From Ewingella sp. CoE-038-23 (GTDB lineage: Bacteria > Pseudomonadota > Gammaproteobacteria > Enterobacterales > Enterobacteriaceae): 64,000 nucleotides of DNA. The translations under genes were made by a program, and so were the position numbers. This document shows positions 26,153-36,242 of this stretch, piece by piece; position 1 is the first letter of the stretch; each line of letters opens with the position of its first letter. The notes beneath the pieces are model-generated. The model did no database searches, was not told the DNA's origin, and saw only the letters and a list, made by a program, of their open reading frames with translations. The stretch covers positions 2,480,001-2,544,000 of the forward strand of contig NZ_JAZHOH010000001.1 in NCBI RefSeq assembly GCF_040419245.1. Direction: 5' to 3'.

Positions 26153-27427
26153 TTATTTCCAGATAAGCAGGCTGTAGTTCTTTTTACCACGGCGCATCAG
26201 GGCATAGCGGCCGAACAGGCGGTCACTGTCGCTGAAGCGGAACTCAGGATCGGTTTGCTTTTCGCCGTTCAGGGTGATGGCGTTGGAAGAGATCATAGTG
26301 CGAGCCTGGCCGCGAGAAGGCGCTAAGCCTGCAGCAACCAGCGCCTGTTGCAGATCGGCGTCAGCTTCCAGATTCACTACCGGCATGCCGTCTTGCTCCA
26401 ACTGAGCCAGGTCAGCCTCGGTCATGTCGTTCAGCGCGCCGGAGAACAGGCTTTCGGTGATACGGCGAGCCGCCGCCAAACCTTCTTCACCATGAACCAT
26501 GCCGGTGACTTGCTCCGCCAGCACGTACTGGGCGCGTGGCGCTTTGCCGCTGGCTTTGTCTTCCTCTTCCAGCGCATTGATCTCTTCAAGGCTCAGGAAG
26601 GTGAAGAATTTCAGGAAGCGATAAACGTCGGCGTCCGCGGTGTTGATCCAGAATTGGTAGAATTTGTACGGACTGGTTTTCTTCGGATCCAGCCACACTG
26701 CGCCACCTTCGGTTTTGCCGAACTTGGTGCCGTCAGACTTGGTGATCAATGGCACGGTCAGGCCGAATGCTTGTTGCTGGTGCAGACGACGGGTCAGGTC
26801 GATACCTGACGTGATGTTGCCCCACTGGTCGGAACCGCCGATTTGCAGCACCACTTTATGGCGGTTATACAACTCGGCAAAGTCATAACCCTGAAGCAGG
26901 TTGTAAGAGAACTCGGTGAAGGAGATGCCGCTGTCGTCACGGTTCAAACGCTGCTTAACCGCTTCTTTATTGATCATCTGGTTAACGGAGAAGTGTTTAC
27001 CGATGTCACGCAGGAAGGTCAGCACGTTCATGCCGCCAAACCAGTCGTAGTTGTTAGCAGTGATCGCGCTATTTTCGCCACAGTTGAAATCCAGGAAAGG
27101 CGACACTTGCTGGCGGATTTTCTCCACCCACTCGTTGACCGTTTCGTTGGTATTGAGCTTGCGCTCAGTGGCTTTAAAGCTTGGGTCACCAATCAAACCG
27201 GTGGCACCGCCGACCAGCGCAACGGGCTTGTGGCCGTCTAACTGGAAGCGCTTCAGGCAAAGCAAAGGCACCAGATGACCCAAATGCAAGCTGTCTGCGG
27301 TAGGATCGAAACCGCAATAGAGTGCAATTGGCCCTTGCGCCAGTCGCTCTGCTAACGCTTGTTCGTCCGTCACCTGGGCAATGAGGCCCCGCTCTTGCAG
27401 TTGTTTAATCAAGTTGCTGCTTGCCAT
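26153..27427 (-). CDS. tyrS: TyrS, tyrosyl-tRNA synthetase
   Basis: Essential class I aminoacyl-tRNA synthetase charging tRNA-Tyr. It has 424 residues from the ATG at 27427 ([15 protein letters not shown]), which has GGAG six bases upstream; a start four codons earlier is less likely. The HIGH-like motif is HLGHL in [12 protein letters not shown] (about 46-50), and the KMSKS equivalent is KFGKT at about residues 234-238. The C-terminal S4 RNA-binding domain is at about 355-424 ([21 protein letters not shown]). Confidence 0.97.
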   Translation of the reverse strand: MASSNLIKQLQERGLIAQVTDEQALAERLAQGPIALYCGFDPTADSLHLGHLVPLLCLKRFQLDGHKPVALVGGATGLIGDPSFKATERKLNTNETVNEWVEKIRQQVSPFLDFNCGENSAITANNYDWFGGMNVLTFLRDIGKHFSVNQMINKEAVKQRLNRDDSGISFTEFSYNLLQGYDFAELYNRHKVVLQIGGSDQWGNITSGIDLTRRLHQQQAFGLTVPLITKSDGTKFGKTEGGAVWLDPKKTSPYKFYQFWINTADADVYRFLKFFTFLSLEEINALEEEDKASGKAPRAQYVLAEQVTGMVHGEEGLAAARRITESLFSGALNDMTEADLAQLEQDGMPVVNLEADADLQQALVAAGLAPSRGQARTMISSNAITLNGEKQTDPEFRFSDSDRLFGRYALMRRGKKNYSLLIWK

Positions 27428-27579
27428 CAAAAACTCCATTAATTTTGTGCATCACGTCGATGCAACATCACGCCTGACATCATGCCGCGCATGTGCCCGT
27501 TCTCTCGCCTTTACAGGGGAATGGCATAGAATAAAGCGCCCGCGACGCGAGCGCTAGGATTTAGCATTTTTTTTCGTGG

Positions 27580-28257
27580 TTAAGGCGCGAGGCGGTCTAC
27601 TTTCCAACCAGTTACCGGCTGGCCGGGGGCTGAAGCTGGTTCTCGCTGATAAATAAAGCGGTCATGCAGGCGATGCTCGCCCCCCTGCCAGAACTCCATG
27701 GAGTCAACGCTGACGCGGAAGCCGCCCCAGAAGCTCGGCAACGGCACTTCACCCTGACTGAACTTCTGCTTCAATTCGAGGAATTTGCTTTCCAGCACGC
27801 CACGGGCCGAAATGCGGGTCGACTGCTGCGACACCCAGGCGCCAATTTGGCTGTCCTTCGGGCGGCTGGCAAAATACTTCATCACTTCCAGCGTCGATAA
27901 ACGCTCGGCGCGGCCAATCACCGCCACCTGACGGTCCAGCATATGCCAGGGGAACAGCAAGCTGATGTGGCTATTGTTGGCTAATTGCTGGGCCTTGCGA
28001 CTGCCGAGGTTGGTGTAAAACACCAGCCCTTTTTCATCGTAATGCTTGAGCAACACGATGCGCTGATACGGCTGGCCGTTCTCGTCAACCGTCGCCACGA
28101 CCATCGCCGTAGGGTCGGCGAGCTTGGCTTCACAAGCCTGCTTCAGCCAGTGTTCAAACAGCGGCAGAGGCTCGGCCGGTAAATCGCCACGACGCAGCCC
28201 GCCACGGGTGTATTCACGCCGCGAGGCTGACACATCAAATTCATTATTATCAGTCAT
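27580..28257 (-). CDS. pdxH: PdxH, pyridoxine/pyridoxamine 5'-phosphate oxidase
   Basis: FMN-dependent oxidase that makes pyridoxal 5'-phosphate, the last step of B6 synthesis and salvage. It has 225 residues, slightly longer than the E. coli protein (218). The family segments [27 protein letters not shown] (FMN site), [17 protein letters not shown] and the C-terminal [26 protein letters not shown] are present. It lies upstream of tyrS with 150 bases between, in conserved order. Confidence 0.96.
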   Translation of the reverse strand: MTDNNEFDVSASRREYTRGGLRRGDLPAEPLPLFEHWLKQACEAKLADPTAMVVATVDENGQPYQRIVLLKHYDEKGLVFYTNLGSRKAQQLANNSHISLLFPWHMLDRQVAVIGRAERLSTLEVMKYFASRPKDSQIGAWVSQQSTRISARGVLESKFLELKQKFSQGEVPLPSFWGGFRVSVDSMEFWQGGEHRLHDRFIYQREPASAPGQPVTGWKVDRLAP

Positions 28258-28301
28258 ATGAAGTTCTGTACGCGAGAAAGTGTAGTGGGGCTATTCTGCG
28301 C

Positions 28302-28337
28302 CTGACGCGTTGGGATCTCAATCACCCAACGCGTCAG
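28302..28337. other. 13-bp perfect inverted repeat between mliC and pdxH
   Basis: CTGACGCGTTGGG (28302-28314) and CCCAACGCGTCAG (28325-28337) pair perfectly around a 10-base loop. There is no T tract on either side, so it is not a standard intrinsic terminator. It lies 20 bases after the mliC stop and 45 bases before pdxH. Confidence 0.6.
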
Positions 28338-28356
28338 TTAGGAGGGAATGCGGAGA

Positions 28357-28665
28357 TTATTTTTGTACGCAGTCGTTAAGGATGATGTCATCGCCGCGCT
28401 GTACAAAGGCCTGCGGCCCTTTCGACCAGAAAGTGTAATGGCCGTCGCTATAGCGCGTGCCGGAGGCGGCGGCAACCTGTTTCAATTTAAGCTGATTGCC
28501 ATCAAGCAGGAAATCGACCTGCTGCGCCGGTTTGTCCAGCGTGACGGTCAGCGGCGTGGTGCCGCACTGGTAGTGCAGTTGCTCGGTGGTGGCTTCCTGC
28601 TGATGGTGAAACTGGCTACAGCCAGCCAAGGTTAACGTCGCCAAAGCGAAAATCGCCTTTTTCAT
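28357..28665 (-). CDS. mliC: MliC, membrane-bound inhibitor of c-type lysozyme
   Basis: Outer-membrane lipoprotein that inhibits host c-type lysozyme. It has 102 residues from the ATG at 28665, with GAGGAA upstream. The signal peptide MKKAIFALATLTLAGC ends in a lipobox LAGC with Cys16. The MliC domain follows (YQCGTTPLTVTLDKP to GTRYSDGHYTFWSKGPQAFVQRGDDIILNDC). Two conserved Cys pair across the domain. Adjacent to anmK, as in E. coli. Confidence 0.93.
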   Translation of the reverse strand: MKKAIFALATLTLAGCSQFHHQQEATTEQLHYQCGTTPLTVTLDKPAQQVDFLLDGNQLKLKQVAAASGTRYSDGHYTFWSKGPQAFVQRGDDIILNDCVQK

Positions 28666-28777
28666 CCTGATGTTCCTCATGAGTCTCGATTTACTCCGTT
28701 TAGTACCACGCCTGACGGCGTAGCACATTGAGATTAAACCGATAACGTCATAAATCGCTCAGGCGAAGCCGCAGGCT

Positions 28778-29899
28778 TTAGCGCGGCCCCTTATTGGGCA
28801 CGGGGTAAATCGCCCCCAGCACGGTTTCCTGCGATGCGCCGGTGACCGAGGGTAGATTGCCCGCCTTGCCCGACAGCGTGCGAAATGCCAGCCACGCGAA
28901 GGCCAGCGCTTCCATATCATCGCCGCTGATACCAAAGCTGTCGGTGGTGGAGACTTCGGTACCCGGCAGCATGGCTGACAGGCGCGCCATCACCAGCGGG
29001 TTGCGCGCTCCGCCGCCACAGACCATCAGGCGGTCGCAGCTTCCGGCCAGCTGCACCTGCTCGGCGATGCTCACGGCGGTCAGCTCGGCCAGCGTGGCCT
29101 GCACGTCTTCAGGAGCCAGCTCGTGAACCTTGCTGAGCTGCTTCTCCAGCCAGGCGATATTGAAGTACTCGCGCCCGGTGCTTTTCGGCGCCGGCTCGGC
29201 GAAATAAGGGTCCGACAGCATCTGCTGTAACAGCGTCAGGTTAACCCTGCCGCTGTTGGCCCACTCGGCGTTTTTATCATAAGGCTGGGCGCGATGACGC
29301 CAAATCCAGGCGTCGAGCAGCATATTGCCCGGCCCGGTGTCGTAGCCGCGAATTGGCTGGCCCGGCAGCAGTAAGGACAAGTTGGCGATGCCGCCAATAT
29401 TCAAAATCATCCGGCGCTCGGTCGAGTGTGCTAACAGAGCCTGATGGAAAGCGGGCACCAAGGGCGCGCCCTGCCCGCCAAAGGCCATATCGCGGCGGCG
29501 GAAGTCGCCAATGGTGGTCACGCCGGTCATAGCGGCAATGCGATTGTTATCGCCCAGTTGCATGGAGAAGGTGGCGTCGCCCTTGGGCTGGTGCCAGACC
29601 GTCTGCCCGTGACAGCCAATCGCCGTCACCTCTTCGGCAGTGATCCCGGCCTTTTTCATCAAACCTAATACCGCCTCGCCAAATAACATGCCAAGTCGGG
29701 TATCCAGTTCGCCAACCTGCGCCAGCGTCACTTGCTGGCCCTGACACATACCCAAAATGGCGTTTTTCAATTCAAGAGGAATAGGATGAGAGTAGCTGGC
29801 CTGCTGCGCCACCATGCGCTCATCAATGGCGGCCAGAACCACGTCGACACCATCCAGACTGGTGCCGGACATCACGCCAATGTAGCGTCCTGATTTCAT
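28778..29899 (-). CDS. anmK: AnmK, anhydro-N-acetylmuramic acid kinase
   Basis: Peptidoglycan recycling enzyme: hydrolyses and phosphorylates 1,6-anhydroMurNAc to MurNAc-6-phosphate. It has 373 residues from the ATG at 29899 ([23 protein letters not shown]), with GAGGA upstream; an ATG three codons earlier is possible. The ASKHA fold ATP-site segments are [10 protein letters not shown] (about 8-17), [41 protein letters not shown], and [13 protein letters not shown] near the C-terminus. Confidence 0.96.
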   Translation of the reverse strand: MKSGRYIGVMSGTSLDGVDVVLAAIDERMVAQQASYSHPIPLELKNAILGMCQGQQVTLAQVGELDTRLGMLFGEAVLGLMKKAGITAEEVTAIGCHGQTVWHQPKGDATFSMQLGDNNRIAAMTGVTTIGDFRRRDMAFGGQGAPLVPAFHQALLAHSTERRMILNIGGIANLSLLLPGQPIRGYDTGPGNMLLDAWIWRHRAQPYDKNAEWANSGRVNLTLLQQMLSDPYFAEPAPKSTGREYFNIAWLEKQLSKVHELAPEDVQATLAELTAVSIAEQVQLAGSCDRLMVCGGGARNPLVMARLSAMLPGTEVSTTDSFGISGDDMEALAFAWLAFRTLSGKAGNLPSVTGASQETVLGAIYPVPNKGPR

Positions 29900-30340
29900 A
29901 GATAACATCCTCGAATCTCCCGTGAAAAGGCCAATAAAGGCGGCTCACTTAAATAAAAATATTACTGCGTCAACTTAACCAGAATTCATCTAGCAACGCT
30001 ATGAGTTGAACAGGTTTTATTGCGCTATGTGATTGGTGTATTTGTTTTTTGTTAATCAGAGACTATTTTGGGAACCAACCGGAAATAAAAAGTGACTAAC
30101 AGTGCAATTGACTCACCGACGGCCCGAATCCCAGACAAAGCTGTCTAAAACCTAAACCACCGTTTATTATTAGTTGAAGAGGCCTAATGTACTATGGGTC
30201 TTAAGTACCTTAGTCCTGGTTCGCTAAAAAGAAGACTCGACACCCTCGACAGGATGTTGAAATGTGGAATGCATCATCTACGCTATTGCTGGTTATATGA
30301 TATGACGCTGCGATGACGTGACTTTAAACAGGAGCAATTT
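29900..30340. other. Intergenic region upstream of slyB with a candidate PhoP box
   Basis: 441 bases between the divergent anmK and slyB. No gene was found. The PhoP-like direct repeat CGTTTA-N5-AGTTGA lies at 30161-30177. Twelve bases further on is TACTAT (30190-30195), which could be the -10 element; this is the spacing of PhoP-dependent promoters. slyB is a PhoP target in E. coli and Salmonella. The half-sites deviate from the consensus GTTTA repeat. Confidence 0.4.
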
Positions 30341-30811
30341 ATGATTAAGCGTTTTCTGGCTGTCGCCCTTGCGGGTGTGACTCTTGCTGGTTGTGTCAGC
30401 GACAACACCGCCTCTGGCGATGTGTACTCATCCTCGCAGGCGAAACAAGTTCAACAAGTCTCTTACGGCACGATTCTGTCTACACGTGCGGTACAGATCC
30501 AAGGCGGCGATGACAGCAACATCATCGGTGCTCTGGGTGGTGCGGTTCTGGGTGGCTTCCTGGGTAACACCATCGGTGGCGGTGCAGGTAAAAGCCTGGC
30601 AACAGCCGGCGGTGCGGTACTGGGTGGCGTAGCAGGTCAGGGTGTACAGAGTACGCTTAACCGTTCTAACGGTGTTGAGCTGCAAATCCGTCGTGACGAC
30701 GGCAGCACCATTCAGGTGGTACAGAAAGTCGGCCCAACCAAATTCAGCGTGGGCCAGCGTGTTAGCTTAGCCACCAGCGGCAGCACTGTGACGGTATCTC
30801 CAAGCGCCTGA
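30341..30811 (+). CDS. slyB: SlyB, outer-membrane lipoprotein
   Basis: Outer-membrane lipoprotein of the 17-kDa antigen family, induced by PhoPQ and involved in outer-membrane integrity. It has 156 residues, with signal peptide and lipobox LAGC (Cys18). The Gly-rich glycine-zipper segment at about 62-105 (ALGGAVLGGFLGNTIGGGAG and the repeat after it) can cross a membrane, and a C-terminal beta domain follows. AGGAG lies seven bases before the ATG. slyA follows on the opposite strand after a bidirectional terminator. Confidence 0.95.
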   Translation: MIKRFLAVALAGVTLAGCVSDNTASGDVYSSSQAKQVQQVSYGTILSTRAVQIQGGDDSNIIGALGGAVLGGFLGNTIGGGAGKSLATAGGAVLGGVAGQGVQSTLNRSNGVELQIRRDDGSTIQVVQKVGPTKFSVGQRVSLATSGSTVTVSPSA

Positions 30812-30837
30812 TAATATCGGCACGGAGTTAACCCAAT

Positions 30838-30874
30838 AAAAAAGCCGGGAGTGAAAGCTCCCGGCTTTTTTTTT
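30838..30874. terminator. Bidirectional terminator between slyB and slyA
   Basis: Perfect 14-bp pairing AAAAAAGCCGGGAG (30838-30851) / CTCCCGGCTTTTTT (30858-30871), followed by more T. It ends slyB and probably slyA. Confidence 0.92.
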
Positions 30875-30966
30875 GGTTTGGCAACATCGTCGCATTACCA
30901 AAAAAGAGTGTGCTGTATGCAAAAATAAAACAGAAAGCCGTTTATTCAACGGCGGGTATTCGCGAA

Positions 30967-31404
30967 TTATTGTGATTTACTTTGTAAAGAAGCGATGTTT
31001 TGTTCAAGGCGCGCCAACATTCCCGATAGCTGCTGGATATCCGCCGGGGACATGCCGCTGAGGATCTCTTTGCGCGTTGAATCAATCACTGACTCCATCG
31101 CATTGATGATCGGAGAGGCTTCCTCGGTCAATTTGATGCGTTTTGCACGGCGATCGCTGACGCACGTTTGACGGGTGATCAGTCGCTTTTCTTCCAACTG
31201 GTCGAGCGTTCTGACCAGAGAAGGCTGCTCAATACCAATGGCTTTTGCCAGCTGAATCTGCGACTGTTCAGGTGGTAACATGTTGATATTATGCAAAGTT
31301 ACCCAATGAGTCTGCGTCAACTCCAGCGGTTTTAAGCGTTCATCTATCAACGAGCGCCACGCACGAACTAATCGTGCTAGATCTGATCCAAGGTTCGATT
31401 CCAA
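30967..31404 (-). CDS. slyA: SlyA, MarR-family regulator (TTG start)
   Basis: Dimeric winged-helix regulator that counters H-NS silencing and controls envelope and virulence genes. It has 145 residues. The DNA-binding core [46 protein letters not shown] is essentially the E. coli SlyA sequence. The start is TTG at 31404, giving [23 protein letters not shown] lies six bases before it. I recall TTG as the start of Salmonella slyA too. A palindromic SlyA operator lies 18 bases upstream, so autoregulation is likely. Confidence 0.95.
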   Translation of the reverse strand: MESNLGSDLARLVRAWRSLIDERLKPLELTQTHWVTLHNINMLPPEQSQIQLAKAIGIEQPSLVRTLDQLEEKRLITRQTCVSDRRAKRIKLTEEASPIINAMESVIDSTRKEILSGMSPADIQQLSGMLARLEQNIASLQSKSQ

Positions 31405-31421
31405 TTATCCCCTCCTTATAA

Positions 31422-31433
31422 TTAGCATGCTAA
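31422..31433. promoter_or_regulatory. SlyA operator
   Basis: TTAGCATGCTAA, a perfect 12-base palindrome, differs from the SlyA consensus TTAGCAAGCTAA by one base. It lies between the divergent slyA and ydhIJK and could control both. Confidence 0.8.
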
Positions 31434-31586
31434 GATAACTCCCCAGAGTTTAGCCTAGTTTTCGGAATTTTAATCGTGTAATTACATTTCTATATATACT
31501 GGATCTTATTACCGTCAGTTAACGAGTTAGCTTCAACTCCCTGATTGACCTTGTTTATAACACAATCACCCGCAGAGATTAATATT

Positions 31587-31823
31587 GTGGATGCGCAAAT
31601 CTTTCATACAGGCTACCCGCTCACGGATTTAGTCTTAGGGGCTTCGCTTTATTTCCCTCCGATCTTCAAAGCCATTTTACTGGGATTGCTTTTCTGGATT
31701 TTAATCCACCACCTTTTACGCGATTGGATCTATTCCGGCGAAGTGTGGCATCCGACCTTGATGGACTTATCTCTTTTCGTCATTTCTATTTGTGGTGCCC
31801 TGCTACTGCTGATCAACGAGTAA
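31587..31823 (+). CDS. ydhI: YdhI, DUF1656 small membrane protein
   Basis: Small inner-membrane partner of an AaeX/AaeA/AaeB-like efflux system. The GTG at 31587 gives 78 residues ([26 protein letters not shown]), the length I recall for E. coli YdhI. A TTG at 31545 would add 14 residues. Two membrane segments are visible ([16 protein letters not shown] and [19 protein letters not shown]). Four bases separate it from ydhJ, so the three genes form one operon divergent from slyA. Confidence 0.85.
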   Translation: MDAQIFHTGYPLTDLVLGASLYFPPIFKAILLGLLFWILIHHLLRDWIYSGEVWHPTLMDLSLFVISICGALLLLINE

Positions 31824-31827
31824 GAAA

Positions 31828-32685
31828 ATGAAATTTAAAACGCTTAAATATTTCTCCACGGTGTTGGTCTTTGCGGTCGCTTTATGCGCGGGTTGGTGGA
31901 TGTGGAATTACTACATGCAGTCGCCGTGGACCCGCGACGGCAAGGTGCGCGCCGAGTTAGTAGACATCACACCAGAAGTCTCCGGCCGAATTATTGGCAT
32001 CAATGTGCATGATAATCAGCTGGTTAAGAGCGGTGACCTGCTGTTTACGCTCGACCCACAGCCTTTCCAGATAGCGCTGGATAACGCGCAGGCCGCGCTG
32101 GCCAAAGCCTCCGCCGACCTTGATAAAGCCAATCATGAAGCGCAGCGCCGCCGTGGGCTGGGTGCCGGGATTGTCTCAGCCGAAACGCTGGATGAGTCCA
32201 ATATCGCCGCCAAGGCGATGAAAGCCCAGTATGAAGCCGCGCAGGCCTCTCTTGAGCAAGCCCAGTGGAATCTGAGCAAAACCAAGATCTTTGCGCCAAC
32301 AGACGGCTATATCACCAATCTGCAAACCCGCCGTGGCAACTACGCCACTACCGGCACGCCGCTGGTGGGGCTGGTTGATACCCACTCCTTCTATATTTTG
32401 GGCTATTTCGAAGAGACCAAGCTGCGCCATATCAAAGAAGGCAGCCGGGCGAATATCACTCTCTATAACGGCGATATTCCGTTGCAGGGGGAGGTCGAAA
32501 GCATTGGGCGCGCCATCTATGACCAGAGCGTCGACCCGTCTGCCGACTTGCTGATGAATGTGAAACCCAACGTGCCTTGGGTCAGGCTGGCCCAGCGCGT
32601 GCCGGTGCGCATTAAGCTGCTCAATGTGCCCGCCAACGTGGTGTTAGTCGCCGGAACCACCGCCACTATTTCCGTGCACGACTAG
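31828..32685 (+). CDS. ydhJ: YdhJ, HlyD-family membrane fusion protein
   Basis: Periplasmic adaptor of the YdhIJK efflux system, like AaeA. It has 285 residues, with an N-terminal membrane anchor ([21 protein letters not shown], about 9-29) and a lipoyl half ([37 protein letters not shown]). A short coiled-coil hairpin follows at about 85-140, then a second lipoyl half ([19 protein letters not shown]) and a beta-barrel. Substrate unknown. It starts four bases after ydhI and ends ten bases before ydhK. Confidence 0.93.
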   Translation: MKFKTLKYFSTVLVFAVALCAGWWMWNYYMQSPWTRDGKVRAELVDITPEVSGRIIGINVHDNQLVKSGDLLFTLDPQPFQIALDNAQAALAKASADLDKANHEAQRRRGLGAGIVSAETLDESNIAAKAMKAQYEAAQASLEQAQWNLSKTKIFAPTDGYITNLQTRRGNYATTGTPLVGLVDTHSFYILGYFEETKLRHIKEGSRANITLYNGDIPLQGEVESIGRAIYDQSVDPSADLLMNVKPNVPWVRLAQRVPVRIKLLNVPANVVLVAGTTATISVHD

Positions 32686-32695
32686 GGCCGGTGAC

Positions 32696-34747
32696 GTGAA
32701 TCTCTCTTGGCTTGAATGGAAAAACACACCTTGGGGCAAAGCCACCGGCGGCCAGTGGCGCTACGCTCTGCGCAATTCGATCGCCATGTGCCTGTCGCTG
32801 TACATCGCCTTCGTGTTGCAGTTGGATGACCCTTACTGGGCGCTGACCTCCGCCGCCGTGGTGAGCTTCCCCACCGTGGGCGGCGTTATTAGTAAGAGCA
32901 TTGGCCGGGTGATTGGCAGCCTGCTCGGCGCGTTGGCCTCGGTGCTGATTGCCGGACACTGCCTGAATGAACCTTGGTTATTCACCTTTGCCATCGCCGC
33001 GTGGCTGGGGCTGTGCACCTACGTTTCCAACCACTATCAAAACAACGTCTCCTACGCCTTCGCTCTAGCTGGCTACACCGCCGCCATCATCGCGTTTTCC
33101 ACCGTTAACGTGACTGACACTGGCAAAATTTTCGACATCGCCCAGGCCCGCGTGTGTGAAGTGATCACCGGCATCCTGTGCGGCGGCTTTATGATGATGA
33201 TCCTGCCGAGCACCTCCGACGGCGACGCCCTGCTCACTTCGCTGCGCAAGATGCATGCCCAGTTGCTGGATCACGCCAAACTGCTGTGGCGGCCAGATAT
33301 CACCGAGCAAATTCGCACCTCGCACGAGGGCGTAATTGGCCAGATCCTCACCATGAATTTGCTGCGTATTCAGGCGGTTTGGAGCCACTACCGGCTGCGT
33401 CGGCAAAATAATCTGCTCAACTACCTGCTCCACCAGCAGCTGCGCATGACCAGTTACATCTCCAGCCTGCGCCGCATGTTGCTCAACTGGCCGCAGCCTC
33501 CCGAACATCTTTATGAAACGCTGGAAACCTTGATTGAGGCGCTGCGCGATCCGGAAAGCAACAAATACCAAATTGCCCGCATCCTCAGCCAAATCAAGCC
33601 GCACGACACCTCCGATTACCGTTATCAGGCGTTTTGGAAAAGGCTGCGCGACTTCTGCTGGCTCTATCTGCATAACGAGCGCTGGCTGCGTCGGGTGGAA
33701 AACACCAACGCGGCGCAGGTGGAGTTCTTGCAGCCGCCGCGCGCCAGCCGCCTCACCGAGCACACCGACACCTACGAGGCGGCTTATAACGGCCTGCGCA
33801 CCTTCCTGTGTATCGTGATTGCCTGTGCGTTCTGGATGAGCACCCAGTGGAGCTCCGGCACCTCGGCGGTGGCACTGACCGCCGTCAGCTGCGTGCTCTA
33901 CTCCTCCACCGCATCGCCAATTAGCAGCATTACTTTGCTGATTAAATCTCTGCTGTTGCTGTTTGTCGGCTGCTTCATTCTTAAGTTCGGGTTGATGATC
34001 CAGCTGAATGACTTCTGGGTGTTCTGCGCCTTTTTGCTACCGATTTTAGTCACCATGCAGATGATGAAATTGCAGTACAAAAAGTACGCCGGGCTGTGGG
34101 GGCAACTGCTGGTGTTCAGCGGTTCTTTTTTGGCGGTGACTAACCCACCGAGCTATGACTACGGCGCGTTTATCAATGATGGGATTGGCCGAATCGTCGG
34201 CGTAATGCTGGCAGGCGTGGCTTTCCAAGTGCTGCGACCAAGCTCGGATAAACGCAAAAGTCGGCGCATTATCCGCGCCCTGCGCCGGGACTTCATCGAC
34301 CAGCTAAGTCGCAAGCCGCAGCTGAGCCATTTGCAGTTTGAATCGCTGATTTATCATCGCATCAACCAGCTCAATCAAAGTAAAGATCAGGTTTCGCGGA
34401 CTTGGCTGCTGCGCTGGGGCGTGGTGCTGCTCAATTGCAGCCATATCGTCTGGCAGCTGCGCGAGTGGGAGATTCGCTCGGATCCGCTCTCTGCGGTGCG
34501 GGATGTCTGCATTCACTGCCTGAAAGGCATTATGACCGAACGCGGCGTCAGCCATACGGTGCTGGATTCAAGTTTGGCGGAGTTATCACGGATTAGCGAA
34601 TCCTTGGCGCATCATCCTGATGAATCAGCGCGGGAACTGGCGGGGATTATTTGGCGATTGTATTGCTCGCTGTCACAGCTACAGCAGGCGATTTCTATCG
34701 AAGAAGTGGCGGCTAAGAATAATAGTCCACAGCCGACACAGGCATAA
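32696..34747 (+). CDS. ydhK: YdhK, FUSC-family efflux transporter
   Basis: Inner-membrane transporter of the aromatic acid exporter (AaeB/FUSC) family, 683 residues (E. coli about 670). There are two membrane bundles of about six helices each (about 20-170 and 365-515). Each is followed by a cytoplasmic helical domain. Diagnostic stretches are [33 protein letters not shown] and [19 protein letters not shown]. It starts at a GTG with a weak ribosome site, ten bases after ydhJ, so translation may be coupled. Substrate unknown. Confidence 0.94.
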   Translation: MNLSWLEWKNTPWGKATGGQWRYALRNSIAMCLSLYIAFVLQLDDPYWALTSAAVVSFPTVGGVISKSIGRVIGSLLGALASVLIAGHCLNEPWLFTFAIAAWLGLCTYVSNHYQNNVSYAFALAGYTAAIIAFSTVNVTDTGKIFDIAQARVCEVITGILCGGFMMMILPSTSDGDALLTSLRKMHAQLLDHAKLLWRPDITEQIRTSHEGVIGQILTMNLLRIQAVWSHYRLRRQNNLLNYLLHQQLRMTSYISSLRRMLLNWPQPPEHLYETLETLIEALRDPESNKYQIARILSQIKPHDTSDYRYQAFWKRLRDFCWLYLHNERWLRRVENTNAAQVEFLQPPRASRLTEHTDTYEAAYNGLRTFLCIVIACAFWMSTQWSSGTSAVALTAVSCVLYSSTASPISSITLLIKSLLLLFVGCFILKFGLMIQLNDFWVFCAFLLPILVTMQMMKLQYKKYAGLWGQLLVFSGSFLAVTNPPSYDYGAFINDGIGRIVGVMLAGVAFQVLRPSSDKRKSRRIIRALRRDFIDQLSRKPQLSHLQFESLIYHRINQLNQSKDQVSRTWLLRWGVVLLNCSHIVWQLREWEIRSDPLSAVRDVCIHCLKGIMTERGVSHTVLDSSLAELSRISESLAHHPDESARELAGIIWRLYCSLSQLQQAISIEEVAAKNNSPQPTQA

Positions 34748-34758
34748 CTCAGAGGCAA

Positions 34759-34790
34759 TGGCGCTGTGGCAAAACGCCGCTACAGCGCCA
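34759..34790. other. Hairpin between convergent ydhK and ydhF
   Basis: TGGCGCTGT (34759-34767) / ACAGCGCCA (34782-34790) with an inner GGC/GCC pairing. It lacks a T tract on either strand. It may still mark the end of both units. Confidence 0.5.
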
Positions 34791-34804
34791 AGGAAAAGCA
34801 TTAA

Positions 34805-35701
34805 TTAAGGTACATCGTAGCCCAAAGCCGCCTTGCGAATACGGAACCACTGCTGGCGCGTCATCTCCAAGGACAATGACTTCCACGCCGACTTCACGCG
34901 GTCGATTTTGCCAGAGCCAATAATTGGCAGCGGCTGAGACGGCAGGCGCAGCACCCACGCATAGACCACCTGCTCAATACTGTCCGCGCCAATCTCTTCG
35001 GCAACCTGTTGCAGCTCATCGCGCAGCGGTTGGAACTCAGCGTCGCTAAACAGACGGCCGCCGCCCAGACAGGACCACGCCATTGGCTTGATGCGCAACT
35101 GTTGGCAAAGATCTAAAGAGCCGTCGAGAATGGCTGGCTGATGGATTGGGGAGATCTCAAGCTGATTGGTCACTAGCGCGAACGGCAGGCGTGACTGCAA
35201 CAGGGTGAACTGCGCCGGGGTGAAGTTCGACACGCCGAAATGCTTCACCTTGCCGCTTTTGTGCAAGCTGGTGAAGGCTTCTGCTACTTCGTCGGCATCC
35301 ATTAACGGGTCCGGGCGGTGGATCAGCAACAGGTCCAGACGGTCGGTGTGCAGATTGGTCAGCGACTTCTCGGCGCGCTCAATAATGTATTGGCTGTCGG
35401 TGATGTAGTGGCCGATTTTATTCGCCGGGTCCGCCTTGGTGGCGATACCGCATTTGCTCACCAGCTCCATCTTTTCACGCAGCGCGGGCTTGAGGCGCAT
35501 TGCCTCGCCAAAAGCCGCTTCACAGGCATAGCCGCCATAAATATCCGCGTGGTCCGCCGTGGTGATGCCCAGCTCAACGTGCTGTTCAATGAAGCTCAGT
35601 AGCTGTTGCGGGGTCATATTCCACTCCATCAGACGCCAGTACCCGCTAATCATGCGCGAGAATTCCGGGCCTTGGGTGGAGAGTAAGGTACGAGGATCCA
35701 T
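34805..35701 (-). CDS. ydhF: YdhF, aldo-keto reductase
   Basis: NADP(H)-dependent oxidoreductase of the aldo-keto reductase superfamily; natural substrate unknown. It has 298 residues, the E. coli length. The catalytic tetrad is visible as Asp and Tyr in TTADHADIYGGYACE (about 47-61), Lys in LVSKCGIAT, and His in LLLIHRPDP. The C-terminal PIIGSGKIDRV nucleotide-binding motif is also present. A GAGGT ribosome site precedes the ATG. Confidence 0.95.
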   Translation of the reverse strand: MDPRTLLSTQGPEFSRMISGYWRLMEWNMTPQQLLSFIEQHVELGITTADHADIYGGYACEAAFGEAMRLKPALREKMELVSKCGIATKADPANKIGHYITDSQYIIERAEKSLTNLHTDRLDLLLIHRPDPLMDADEVAEAFTSLHKSGKVKHFGVSNFTPAQFTLLQSRLPFALVTNQLEISPIHQPAILDGSLDLCQQLRIKPMAWSCLGGGRLFSDAEFQPLRDELQQVAEEIGADSIEQVVYAWVLRLPSQPLPIIGSGKIDRVKSAWKSLSLEMTRQQWFRIRKAALGYDVP

Positions 35702-35831
35702 GTTATTACCTCTATCGATAGGTTATTGAGTTATTAGTTGAAGACTGAATAGTTTAAGCATACAGAATTGCCAGCGGCCTGTATTGATCTCCGCCATGTG
35801 AGCAAGTTGAAAGGTGAGCTGGTGCTAAAAA

Positions 35832-36074
35832 TTAAAAAAGAGTGGGTTGTTCGGGCTGGGCGTCGTCATCGGGTTTCTTGGCGGCGCGCTGCAAACGCAA
35901 CAGGCGCTGATGACACAGGCGCAGCACGTGGCGCTTTTCAGTGTCCGTCATGGTCATCCAGCCAAAACGCTCTTCGCGACTGCGCAGGCAACCACGGCAG
36001 AAGCCGCGATTATCTGCCTGGCAGATACCACGGCACGGGCTGGGAATGTCAAAAAACTCTAACTGTTGAGCCAC
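35832..36074 (-). CDS. ydhL: YdhL, DUF1289 Cys-motif protein
   Basis: Small cytoplasmic protein of unknown role. The 80 residues hold a conserved Cys cluster SPCRGICQADNRGFCRGCLRSREE (Cys14, 18, 26, 29), which probably binds metal, and a helical basic tail. AGGGAG lies five bases before the ATG. It is divergent from nemR, as in E. coli, and may respond to the same NemR operator. Confidence 0.88.
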   Translation of the reverse strand: MAQQLEFFDIPSPCRGICQADNRGFCRGCLRSREERFGWMTMTDTEKRHVLRLCHQRLLRLQRAAKKPDDDAQPEQPTLF

Positions 36075-36212
36075 AGCGACTCCCTATCGAGCATTGAACT
36101 CTTATTGAAGACGCTTTAACGCTTTCCCGCAACCCCCATTTACACGTCGCCGGATTGCCCGGCGTCGCGCCAACGTGTCAAAATGTGCTCTACTCCACAT
36201 TTAACATTGACC

Positions 36213-36228
36213 TAGACTGATCGGTCTA
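36213..36228. promoter_or_regulatory. NemR operator upstream of nemR
   Basis: TAGAC-TGATCG-GTCTA is a palindrome matching the NemR box (TAGACC-N4-GGTCTA), 15 bases before the nemR ATG. Confidence 0.8.
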
Positions 36229-36242
36229 ATACTCTCAGAAGC

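Noticed and set aside
32665..33763. Antisense frames (97 and 232 codons) opposite ydhK
   Set aside because: ydhK is conserved over its full length; these frames show no protein signature.
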